Shown in pieces: positions 1 through 5,720 of a DNA stretch of 6,461 nt (positions are counted from its first letter, which is position 1; every line of letters begins with the position of its first letter). This DNA comes from Microcaldota archaeon (lineage in GTDB: Archaea; Micrarchaeota; Micrarchaeia; Norongarragalinales; UBA10210), in NCBI GenBank assembly GCA_013331595.1, contig DUGE01000100.1:1-6461 (forward strand). The letters run 5' to 3'. The notes under the pieces are model-generated. The model had not been told where the DNA came from. It made no database searches and saw only the letters and a list, made by a program, of their open reading frames with translations. A program made the position numbers and the translations under genes.

Positions 1-3000
1 CAGACTGCCTCTTCAGGAGGCACTGTAACCGCAGGCCAGACTACAACCGTTACTGTTGTCCTTCCAACTGCCTTTGCTTCACAATCGTGCACCGTGGGCC
101 TCAATCCTTCAAACTTAAGGCCAGGAGACCAGACTACGGTTAGTGTTGGTTTTTCAGGTTTTCCGAGCGCCGCTTCGGCGCAAGTTTCGTGCGGAGGCCA
201 AGTGGTTCAGGCTTCATGCGCTGGAAACCCGACCGGAGTTTGCACTGCACAATGCACTTTCGGCCCAGAACAGTCTTACCCGCAAAGCAAGGTTGTAAGC
301 GCGAGCGTCAACGGAGTTGCTTGCAATTCTGCTAGCGCAACATTGATTGCGCCTGTTCCGACTGACGGGAGCCTGGTGGCGCGCGTTACCGATTGTGCGA
401 GCGGCGCAGCTTTGCAGAGCGCCGAGCTTGTTGTTTCAACAAGCCAATTGTTTTCAGACGCCAGCGGCTTGGCGGGCGTTTCGCTAAGCCCTGGAGTTTA
501 CACCATCACTTCCTCGAAGCAGGGTTATTCTTCATCCACTGTCAGCGCAAGCATAACCGCAGGCGCAACCACTTCAAAGGCAATTTGCCTGAACAAGGTT
601 GTTGCAACCAACGGCCTTGGAGGCAGCGGAGTGGGCAGCGAGTTCGAATGCCCAGACTACCGTGCAAGGCTCATAAGCGCGCCCATGTGCCCGTTCTCTT
701 TCACCCAACAGCCTTACCAGGTTTTGGTCACGAACAAGAACGCGACTGACAACAACACGATTTTCGTTTCATACTCTACAACCGCGCTTTCAGGACCGCA
801 GTTCGTTGCGCTTGGCGCAGGCCAGCAGGCGATATTGGAATTCAACTCAACGCTTGCGGATGTGGCGGGCTCGAGGAGCGCAATAGTGAATTTCGCTTCA
901 ACTCTTTCCAACTGCACCGGCGGCATTGGAGTGCAGGCGTGCGTGAGCGGAGGCCTTGAAATTGAAGTGCCGCGCTCTTCGCTTTCGGCATTGCCCGGCC
1001 AGAGGACTTGTTTTGACGTGCTCGTGCGCAACCACGGATTGGCTTCCGGCAATGTGGTTCTTTCTTACAATTCTAGCGATGGGAACGAAAGGGGAGAATT
1101 CAGCGAAACGGAATTCAGGATTACGCCACAGGAAATAAAGCAATTGCAATTCTGCATTACGCCGCGTTCAAGCGGCTTGAAGTCCTTCACGCTCAATGCT
1201 GACAGCGCTTTGGGCGACGGCAGCAGGGCAGTAACTCTTGATGTCGTGCAAGGCTCGCAGTATTCGACGAACGCCGGCTCGTGCATAAGCATAGACCCGA
1301 CTACAACCACTGTGCGCAACGTTCCAATCACCATTTCCAACAACGGCTTGGCAGGAGATTACGACGTCGAGCTTCAGAGTTTGGAGGACGAGAATGCGCA
1401 AGGCGCGTTGGAAGCGCAGGTCGTGCAGCCGAAGATTTACGGTTTTGAATCGCAGTCTTCGCGCGATATTTTTGTGCGCGTCAACCCGTTCAATGCAAAT
1501 GCAGGCGAGCACAGGTTCCAGCTGCTCTTGAAGAAAGGCGGTTTTCTCGCTTCGCAGAAAGACCTTTGTTTTGATGTGGAGGGCGACAGCAGGCAGGATG
1601 CGTTGCTATCGCCCTTGTCCTTGACTCTGCAAACCGGCCAGAGCTCTTCGTCTTTCCTTGACGTGGAGAACACTGGCAACACGATTGCGGATTATTCGGT
1701 TGTTTTCCTCAGCTCGCCTTTGTCAGTGCAGGCTTCGCCGCGCAACTTCAGGCTAAAGCCCGGCGAAAGGCAGGTTGTTGAAGTCATTGTTTCGGCCAAC
1801 ACCACGCCCGGCTCTTACACCGTTCCGGTGAGGCTTGTTTCCTCAATCGGAACTACGGATGCAACCTACGACGTTAGCGTCAATTGCGGTAACGGCCAGA
1901 CGCAGACCGTAACTTGCAGTGGCGGCAGGAATTCCTGCAGCACCACTTGCACTTACTCAAGCACGGGCATTTTCACGCCAACCGCTTCAATCGCAGGCCA
2001 GTCTTGCGTTACTGAAGACGTGCGAGTCGTCAACAACTTCGACAACTCGTGCTACCTTTCGTTCAGCCCGCAGGCCATGGGTGAAAACAATTACGCAACT
2101 GTTATAGCCAATTACCAGAACCTCAATTCCGGCCAGCAGGACAATTTCACGATAGATTGCGGCAACGGCTACACTGAGACCGCGCAGAATTGCGTCGGCA
2201 GCACTGGCTCTTGCTCTGCCCAGTGTTATTACGACAGTGACGGAACTTACACTGCAACTGCAACCTCTCAGAATTACACTTGCTCGGCCGCAAGAATCGG
2301 AGTCCGTCCGGGCACGACCGGCTCAAGCTACTGCAGGATTTCGGTGCAGGACAATGTTCTTCTCGGCTCGAGCAACACCATTACTCTCAACTACGACGTG
2401 CCGACCAGCGGGTTCTTCACAGGCCAGTCGCTCTTGGGAGTGCAAAACCTTCTCGTGAGGGTGGTTTCGCCTTCAACCAGCTTCTCGCCCCAGACTTCGG
2501 GAAACATTGCAGTTACAGTGCCTTCAGCCATTGAAGTGGCTCCAGGCTCAAGCGTGCTCCTGCCAGTAACAGTCAAGAACAACGATGTTTTTGACTTGAA
2601 CACCGTGCTCGTTTACCTTACCAACCTCCCGACGGGCGTTGATGCAACTCCGGTTCCGGCGTTTGCATTGCCGGGCGGTTCGCAAGTGACGCGCAACATA
2701 ATCATAACCTCGCGCCAGGATGCGCCGTTCTCGTTCTCCAACGCCGTCCTGCATGTAGAGTCGAGCGCTTTCGCAGCACCTGCAAAAACCGTTTTCGTGA
2801 ACGTCAAGAGCGGAACTGCAAAAGAATTGATTGGCACTGCCGGCCAGCCGTCCTTTGAATTCCAATCTCAGGGCAATGGAACTACGATTATCGTGCGCTT
2901 GCCTTTCACCAACAACCAGGGCAAGCTCATAACCTTGGGAGCTTTCGGCATACTGCCGCAAGGATGGAGGTTAGGCTTCACCCCCGTAAGCTTGGATGAC

Positions 3001-3363
3001 AAGGAAACCACGACCCTGGGCTTCGTCCTTGCCAACGACGCCTACGACGACAAGGCATTCGATGGGCAGATAAGGCTCCAGTCTTCAGACGGGGTCAAGA
3101 CCATCCCAATAAGCGTGCCTTCACGGTCAAGTGCAACCGGATTGAGCGGCCTGTTTACGGGCTTGGGCTCTTCGCCCATCGTGGCAATCCTGCTAATACT
3201 CTTAATTATGGGCATTGCCGCAGCGGGATACCTTTACGCCGAGTCGAAGAAGCTGGAAAGGCAAATGGGTGACAACGGCTCGCAAGACGGCATTCAAAAC
3301 GATGGAAAGAAAATCGTGCACTTGCATGGGGATTCAGGGGACACGAGCACGATCGATGAATGA
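1..3363 (+). CDS. Large multi-domain cell-surface protein, C-terminally membrane-anchored (5' end outside window)
   Basis: The frame is open from base 1 to the TGA at 3361-3363, giving 1120 visible residues (residue 1 = bases 1-3). The GTG at 94 lies inside a domain and has no ribosome binding site, so it is not the start. Visible order: the end of a beta-sandwich (1-28); Cys-rich PKD-like module A (30-108); a carboxypeptidase-regulatory-like domain (about 119-197); Ig/NEW3-like beta-sandwiches (about 213-627) with scattered Cys pairs; Cys-rich PKD-like modules B (629-669) and C (684-761); an incomplete module D (from C778); two more beta-sandwiches (about 834-935 and 951-1041); a membrane helix (1059-1080, IVAILLILLIMGIAAAGYLY); and a charged tail of about 40 residues. 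This topology puts almost the whole protein outside the cell. I infer a structural, adhesive or S-layer-associated role. No enzymatic motif is visible. The surface-protein class is well supported; the exact function is unknown. Gene 2 follows after 34 bases. Confidence 0.9.
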   Translation, partial: QTASSGGTVTAGQTTTVTVVLPTAFASQSCTVGLNPSNLRPGDQTTVSVGFSGFPSAASAQVSCGGQVVQASCAGNPTGVCTAQCTFGPEQSYPQSKVVSASVNGVACNSASATLIAPVPTDGSLVARVTDCASGAALQSAELVVSTSQLFSDASGLAGVSLSPGVYTITSSKQGYSSSTVSASITAGATTSKAICLNKVVATNGLGGSGVGSEFECPDYRARLISAPMCPFSFTQQPYQVLVTNKNATDNNTIFVSYSTTALSGPQFVALGAGQQAILEFNSTLADVAGSRSAIVNFASTLSNCTGGIGVQACVSGGLEIEVPRSSLSALPGQRTCFDVLVRNHGLASGNVVLSYNSSDGNERGEFSETEFRITPQEIKQLQFCITPRSSGLKSFTLNADSALGDGSRAVTLDVVQGSQYSTNAGSCISIDPTTTTVRNVPITISNNGLAGDYDVELQSLEDENAQGALEAQVVQPKIYGFESQSSRDIFVRVNPFNANAGEHRFQLLLKKGGFLASQKDLCFDVEGDSRQDALLSPLSLTLQTGQSSSSFLDVENTGNTIADYSVVFLSSPLSVQASPRNFRLKPGERQVVEVIVSANTTPGSYTVPVRLVSSIGTTDATYDVSVNCGNGQTQTVTCSGGRNSCSTTCTYSSTGIFTPTASIAGQSCVTEDVRVVNNFDNSCYLSFSPQAMGENNYATVIANYQNLNSGQQDNFTIDCGNGYTETAQNCVGSTGSCSAQCYYDSDGTYTATATSQNYTCSAARIGVRPGTTGSSYCRISVQDNVLLGSSNTITLNYDVPTSGFFTGQSLLGVQNLLVRVVSPSTSFSPQTSGNIAVTVPSAIEVAPGSSVLLPVTVKNNDVFDLNTVLVYLTNLPTGVDATPVPAFALPGGSQVTRNIIITSRQDAPFSFSNAVLHVESSAFAAPAKTVFVNVKSGTAKELIGTAGQPSFEFQSQGNGTTIIVRLPFTNNQGKLITLGAFGILPQGWRLGFTPVSLDDKETTTLGFVLANDAYDDKAFDGQIRLQSSDGVKTIPISVPSRSSATGLSGLFTGLGSSPIVAILLILLIMGIAAAGYLYAESKKLERQMGDNGSQDGIQNDGKKIVHLHGDSGDTSTIDE

Positions 3364-3397
3364 GCCGAATTAAATCCGAAATGGGTTTTGATATCTT
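3364..3397 (+). other. Short spacer between the two surface-protein genes
   Basis: This 34-base gap has no clear TATA/BRE pair and no strong Shine-Dalgarno motif; GGGTTTTGAT (3384-3393) is at best weak. The spacing fits one transcript carrying both surface-protein genes. An ATG at 3381 lies in a different frame from gene 2 and is not its start. Confidence 0.4.
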
Positions 3398-5356
3398 ATG
3401 TCTGGAACGAATTTTTCTGCAGGAACGCAATTGCAAAGGGCTTTTTCGGCGATTTGCCTATTGATAGCCTTGCTTCCGGCTTTTTCTTTCGCAACTGAAG
3501 TGACTCTCACGCCGCCAAGCCTTTCGGCCTGCCAGTGCGATCCGCTCTACTATCAAGTGGCCATAACCAACACGGAGAGGGACGACGTTTTCATAATGGC
3601 CTTGAGTTCTAACTATGCTTTTTCAACTTTCCTCCAGCCGCAAATTCCGGTTCCAGGCGCTTCCACGGTCAAAAGCACGCTTGTCCTGAATACCGCATGC
3701 AACGCCCCTGCAGGAAATTATTCTTTTTCAGTCATAGCGGCAGGCTCGCATGCAACGCGCAAGGTTGACGGCTATGCGATAATCAAGGCTTGCAAGAACC
3801 TCGAGCTTTTCGTGCCACAGCAGCAGGCTGTTTGCGCAGGAAGCTCCCAAGTGGTTGCCTTAAACCTGAAAAACTCGGGCTTGGTTAATGAGTCAGGAAA
3901 AATAGTTTTGGAAAACATGCCTAACCGTTTCTTTTATTTGGCGAACGGCTCTTTCACACTGCAGCCGGGCCAGGAGAAAAACTTCTTCCTTTCAATACAG
4001 CCACCCTCAGGAACGCCGCCCGCAACCTTTTCCTACGATGTTTTGGCCAACAATGCGCGCAGCACTGCCGCATTGCAGATAAAAGACTGTACCGTGCGGT
4101 CCAGTCCAACCCCCCGGCCTACTGTTTCACCCACACCCACTCCTACGCCCACACCGACCCCGGCGCCTTCAATAGCGCCGAGGCTTGACTTGAACCTCTC
4201 AACGCAAAACATTTTCATGTGCGCCGGAAGCAGGAAAACTTTCTCGCTCAACGTAACCGCAATAGGCTCCGGAACAACAATACGGCTTGTTTCAAGCGGC
4301 TTGCCGGGCTCGTTCTCAACCCCACAGTTCACCCTGCCGGTTAGGGGAAGAAAAACCGTGGACTTCACGATTGACGGTACGAACCTCACGGTTTCCAACA
4401 GAACTCTCTCGATACAAGCTTCTTCCCAATTGTCTTCAGCTTCGGGAAGCGTGGCAGTGCAATTGAGGGTTTGCCCCAACATAGTTTTCGGCCAGTTGGA
4501 ATTGTGCCTTGGAGAAAGCGGAAGCATTCCCTTTGCATTCAAGAACACCAATGCGCAAACAACCGATTATATCTTCAACTCAAGCTCGGCAATACCCTCG
4601 CACATCGAGCCTTCGCGCGCAACTTCAGAGCCGAACGGCATTGTTTCCGCATCGATTTTTGCAACCGGCTCTGCCTTGGGCGTATTTCCCATAACCGTAC
4701 TTGCCAACACGAGCGTGCTCAGCACTTCAGTTGTTGTCGTAAGAGTATGCTCCCCGGTTGCAACGCCCGCTCCCAATGCTTCGGCGGTGATTGAAAACAT
4801 CGCTTCCTCAACCCCCGCTCCCACCGTGACACTGATTCCAACTCCCAATGCAACAGCAGTTCCTTCGGGTCCCGCAAGAATTTCAATAGCAGAGAAAATT
4901 CAAGAGACAATTTCGAATGACAACGGCACCCTGGAAAATGCGGTTACTTTTGCGGTTACCAACAACGGCAACAACACCGTCAACCTAACTCCCGGATTTT
5001 CTGCATTGAACGCCTCGTTCGACCCTGCAACGCTTTCGCTCAATCCCGGGGAAGAGAAAGAGCTTAGGGCTTCATTCACCGCGCAGGAAAACCAGTCAAT
5101 CCACTTGACGCTCGTAAGCCAGGATGGCGGTGATTACTCGCTTTACACAAACGCGGTAAACGTTCCCTCTTCTCCAGTTACGGGATTCTTCACCGCCTCG
5201 CGCGCAATAGGCTTTTTCGCCTTGGTAGTTGTCGCTGTGATTGTCCTGTTGGCGTTCTTCCTCCGCAAGCACTTTCTCCCGAAGGAAGAGGATTCAGCCG
5301 AAAACATGCAAGCGGAAGCTGAACCGCAAAAGGGCAAAAAACGCCCTTCAAAGTAA
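3398..5356 (+). CDS. Secreted, C-terminally anchored surface protein with four Cys-paired Ig-like modules and Pro-Thr linkers
   Basis: 652 residues. An N-terminal signal peptide has its hydrophobic core at about 15-30 and a likely cut after FSFA (32). Modules 1-4 (about 33-132, 133-231, 262-359, 360-451) each have one Cys near the start and one at the end: 47/132, 146/231, 275/359 and 370/451, spaced 85, 85, 84 and 81. This suggests one disulfide per module. Module 1 has an extra pair, C45 and C101. A Pro-Thr linker (232-261) separates modules 2 and 3. A second Pro/Ala/Thr-rich linker (452-493) precedes a Cys-free fifth beta-sandwich (494-596). A membrane helix (604-622) and a charged Lys/Glu tail of 30 residues end the protein. 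I count 15 N-x-S/T sequons in the exported part, fitting an N-glycosylated archaeal surface protein. ATG 3398 is the first start after an in-frame stop at 3389. TTG 3431, with AGGA six bases upstream, is an alternative that keeps the signal peptide. The ligand is unknown; an adhesive or structural envelope role is inference. Confidence 0.9.
   Translation: MSGTNFSAGTQLQRAFSAICLLIALLPAFSFATEVTLTPPSLSACQCDPLYYQVAITNTERDDVFIMALSSNYAFSTFLQPQIPVPGASTVKSTLVLNTACNAPAGNYSFSVIAAGSHATRKVDGYAIIKACKNLELFVPQQQAVCAGSSQVVALNLKNSGLVNESGKIVLENMPNRFFYLANGSFTLQPGQEKNFFLSIQPPSGTPPATFSYDVLANNARSTAALQIKDCTVRSSPTPRPTVSPTPTPTPTPTPAPSIAPRLDLNLSTQNIFMCAGSRKTFSLNVTAIGSGTTIRLVSSGLPGSFSTPQFTLPVRGRKTVDFTIDGTNLTVSNRTLSIQASSQLSSASGSVAVQLRVCPNIVFGQLELCLGESGSIPFAFKNTNAQTTDYIFNSSSAIPSHIEPSRATSEPNGIVSASIFATGSALGVFPITVLANTSVLSTSVVVVRVCSPVATPAPNASAVIENIASSTPAPTVTLIPTPNATAVPSGPARISIAEKIQETISNDNGTLENAVTFAVTNNGNNTVNLTPGFSALNASFDPATLSLNPGEEKELRASFTAQENQSIHLTLVSQDGGDYSLYTNAVNVPSSPVTGFFTASRAIGFFALVVVAVIVLLAFFLRKHFLPKEEDSAENMQAEAEPQKGKKRPSK
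4130..4165 (+). repeat. CCN-ACN codon repeat encoding a Pro-Thr linker
   Basis: Alternating Pro and Thr codons (residues about 245-256 of gene 2) form a short imperfect hexanucleotide repeat. It encodes a stiff, extended spacer between Cys-paired modules 2 and 3. Such linkers are common in archaeal surface proteins and may be O-glycosylated. Third codon positions vary (cccacacccactcctacg), so the tract is not a perfect slippage-prone repeat. Confidence 0.75.
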
Positions 5357-5373
5357 ACGCCCTTTTGGTTTTA
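5328..5373 (+). terminator. Possible terminator of the surface-protein genes
   Basis: AAAAGGGC (5328-5335), in the last codons of gene 2, can pair with GCCCTTTT (5359-5366) beyond the stop; it can also pair over six bases with GCCCTT at 5343-5348. The downstream arm runs into TTTTGGTTTTA (5363-5373). Archaeal termination depends mainly on T-rich tracts, so the T-rich part is the more relevant signal. The two T4 runs are short, so this call is weak. Confidence 0.35.
5339..5364 (+). repeat. 10-base direct repeat flanking the stop codon of gene 2
   Basis: AAACGCCCTT occurs at 5339-5348 (encoding the last residues) and again at 5355-5364 (overlapping the TAA at 5354-5356), 16 bases apart. It may be a small tandem duplication of the gene end. 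Both copies can serve as the downstream arm for AAGGGC at 5330-5335. Confidence 0.6.
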
Positions 5374-5392
5374 CTGAAAGCAACCTATTATA

Positions 5393-5431
5393 GCAATCTC
5401 GGAAAGTAATTCGGTATTTTGCCGAGATTGC
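5393..5431. repeat. Perfect 10-bp inverted repeat, 19-base loop
   Basis: GCAATCTCGG (5393-5402) and CCGAGATTGC (5422-5431) are exact reverse complements separated by an AT-rich 19-base loop. The sequence is unrelated to the unit family downstream. It could be a transcript-end hairpin for the surface-protein genes, the first stem of a structured RNA, or an operator. The loop contains no T-run. Confidence 0.75.
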
Positions 5432-5460
5432 AGGCCGCGAGCAGCTCAAGCCTGCGAGCT
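5430..5460. repeat. Overlapping short inverted repeats, possible degenerate unit of the hairpin family
   Basis: GCAGGC (5430-5435) pairs with GCCTGC (5450-5455). As an alternative, AGCTC (5443-5447) pairs with GAGCT (5456-5460). GCGAGC is also repeated directly at 5437 and 5454. On the minus strand, CTCGCAGGCTTGAGCTGC resembles the downstream units, but weakly. Confidence 0.4.
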
Positions 5461-5471
5461 TTCGCCAGTTA

Positions 5472-5490
5472 GTCGCAAACCATGTTGCAG
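5472..5490 (+). repeat. Degenerate hairpin-family unit, + orientation
   Basis: GTCGCAAAC, then CATG, then TTGCAG has the outer words of the family (GTCGCA and TTGCA) on the + strand, but no TCG centre and only a poor stem. Its end overlaps the next, minus-oriented unit. A similar overlap occurs at GTTTGC (5521-5526) between two later units. Confidence 0.4.
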
Positions 5491-5507
5491 AGCCGAGCTC
5501 TGCGACA
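5483..5507 (-). repeat. Hairpin-family unit, - orientation (11-bp stem, CGA loop)
   Basis: TGTTGCAGAGC (5483-5493) pairs with GCTCTGCGACA (5497-5507) around a three-base loop. Ten pairs are Watson-Crick and one is T-G (5486/5504). Read on the minus strand it begins TGTCGCA, has TCG in the centre and ends TGCAACA, matching the outer words of the other units. As RNA or single-stranded DNA it would be a stable stem. Confidence 0.8.
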
Positions 5508-5508
5508 C

Positions 5509-5528
5509 GCCGCAGAACTCGTTTGCAA
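5509..5528 (+). repeat. Degenerate hairpin-family unit, + orientation
   Basis: GCCGCAGAACTCGTTTGCAA aligns with the minus-strand reading of the unit at 5483-5507: CGCAGAACTCG against CGCAGAGCTCG, with both going on to TGCAA. Its own stem is short and has one bulge. Its last bases (GTTTGC, 5521-5526) also form the outer arm of the next unit. Confidence 0.5.
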
Positions 5529-5547
5529 AAGCCGATGCTTTTGCGAC
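5523..5547 (-). repeat. Hairpin-family unit, - orientation (10-bp stem, CGAT loop)
   Basis: GCAAAAGC (5525-5532) pairs perfectly with GCTTTTGC (5537-5544) around CGAT. T5523-A5546 and a T-G pair at 5524/5545 extend the stem. It shares TTGCA, GCCGA and GCGAC with the unit at 5483-5507. Relative to that unit the inner stem has a G-C pair changed to A-T and one extra A-T pair, both preserving pairing. Confidence 0.8.
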
Positions 5548-5558
5548 GTGTCGCAAAA
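5539..5558. repeat. 20-base dyad at the junction of two units
   Basis: TTTTGCGAC (5539-5547) and GTCGCAAAA (5550-5558) are exact reverse complements separated by two bases. The dyad arises where a minus-oriented unit meets a plus-oriented one head to head. In RNA this pairing would compete with the hairpins at 5523-5547 and 5551-5573. In DNA it has the size and symmetry of a dimeric regulator site. Confidence 0.6.
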
Positions 5559-5576
5559 CCTCGCGTTTTGCGAACA
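5549..5576 (+). repeat. Hairpin-family unit, + orientation (9-bp stem, CTCGC loop)
   Basis: TCGCAAAAC (5551-5559) pairs perfectly with GTTTTGCGA (5565-5573). The unit begins TGTCGCA, has TCG in its centre (5561-5563) and ends TGCGAACA. This is the family pattern seen on the minus strand at 5483-5507 and 5523-5547. It follows directly after, and opposite to, the preceding unit. Confidence 0.8.
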
Positions 5577-5636
5577 TCGTTCTGCAAGCGAGACAAATTA
5601 ACGGAAAGACTTTCTTGGTTTGCTATATTTGTAGCC

Positions 5637-5643
5637 TTTTTTT
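5637..5643 (+). terminator. T7 run, possible archaeal terminator
   Basis: Seven consecutive T bases follow the inverted-repeat region. Archaeal RNA polymerase often stops at such tracts. This run could end transcripts reading through from the surface-protein genes, or an RNA made from 5393 onward, before the ATPase promoter. No stable hairpin sits directly upstream. Confidence 0.3.
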
Positions 5644-5654
5644 CAATCCGGCCT

Positions 5655-5675
5655 GAAACTCAACTTTTTTATTAA
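5655..5675 (+). promoter_or_regulatory. Candidate BRE/TATA promoter of the KaiC-like gene
   Basis: GAAACT (5655-5660) fits the purine-rich archaeal BRE pattern loosely. TTTTTTATTAA (5665-5675) is TATA-like, though a four-base gap separates the two elements. A start site about 25 bases downstream (near 5697-5700) would give a leader of about 30 bases containing the GGTG at 5717. TATATTT at 5624-5630 is an alternative with a longer leader. Confidence 0.35.
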
Positions 5676-5716
5676 CCCTCATGTTAAAACAATAGCTGCA
5701 GCCACATGCGGCAAAA

Positions 5717-5720
5717 GGTG
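5717..5720 (+). promoter_or_regulatory. Ribosome binding site that selects TTG 5729
   Basis: AAAAGGTG contains GGTG, which matches part of the archaeal Shine-Dalgarno consensus GGAGGTGA. It lies eight bases before TTG 5729, a normal spacing, but only two bases before the in-frame TTG at 5723. This favours the downstream TTG as the start. Confidence 0.45.

Larger units (their letters stand above)
5512..5585 (+). other. Possible three-way junction enclosing two hairpins
   Basis: GCAGAAC (5512-5518) is the exact reverse complement of GTTCTGC (5579-5585). That 7-bp stem would enclose the hairpins at 5523-5546 and 5551-5573 in a 74-base fold. It is not a tRNA: there is no T-arm GTTCRA motif, and the two internal arms do not fit D and anticodon arms. 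GTTCTGC may instead be a leftover half unit (TCGTTCTGCAA, 5577-5587). A structured RNA is possible but unproven. Confidence 0.3.

Noticed and set aside
94..96. GTG as the start of the first protein
   Set aside because: The frame is open upstream to base 1, the codon lies inside a Cys module, and neither a signal peptide nor a ribosome binding site is present.
167..181. A 6-bp GC-rich hairpin in the first gene (GCGCCG, CTT, CGGCGC)
   Set aside because: It is a short stem inside a well-supported coding frame of Ala/Ser codons, as expected by chance.
4033..4551. A 172-codon minus-strand frame inside gene 2
   Set aside because: It is the complement of the Pro-Thr linker and neighbouring modules. 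Its (VG)n stretch is just the reverse reading of the CCN-ACN repeat, while the + strand gives a coherent secreted protein.
5512..5585. A tRNA-like 74-base segment with a 7-bp closing stem
   Set aside because: There is no T-arm motif, no CCA-proximal discriminator context and no standard D or anticodon arm geometry; the internal arms are two long hairpins.
5472..5587. CRISPR array
   Set aside because: The units are short, imperfect, alternate in orientation and overlap one another. There are no equal-length repeats with unique spacers and no cas genes.
5472..5587. Integron attC sites
   Set aside because: GTT and AAC triplets occur in the arms, but the paired RYYYAAC and GTTRRRY core sites with proper spacing are missing, and no integrase is seen.
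5348..5596. An 82-codon minus-strand frame encoding a basic, Arg-rich peptide
   Set aside because: It starts at TTG without a ribosome binding site, translates directly through the hairpin units, overlaps the end of gene 2 on the opposite strand and shows no recognisable motif.
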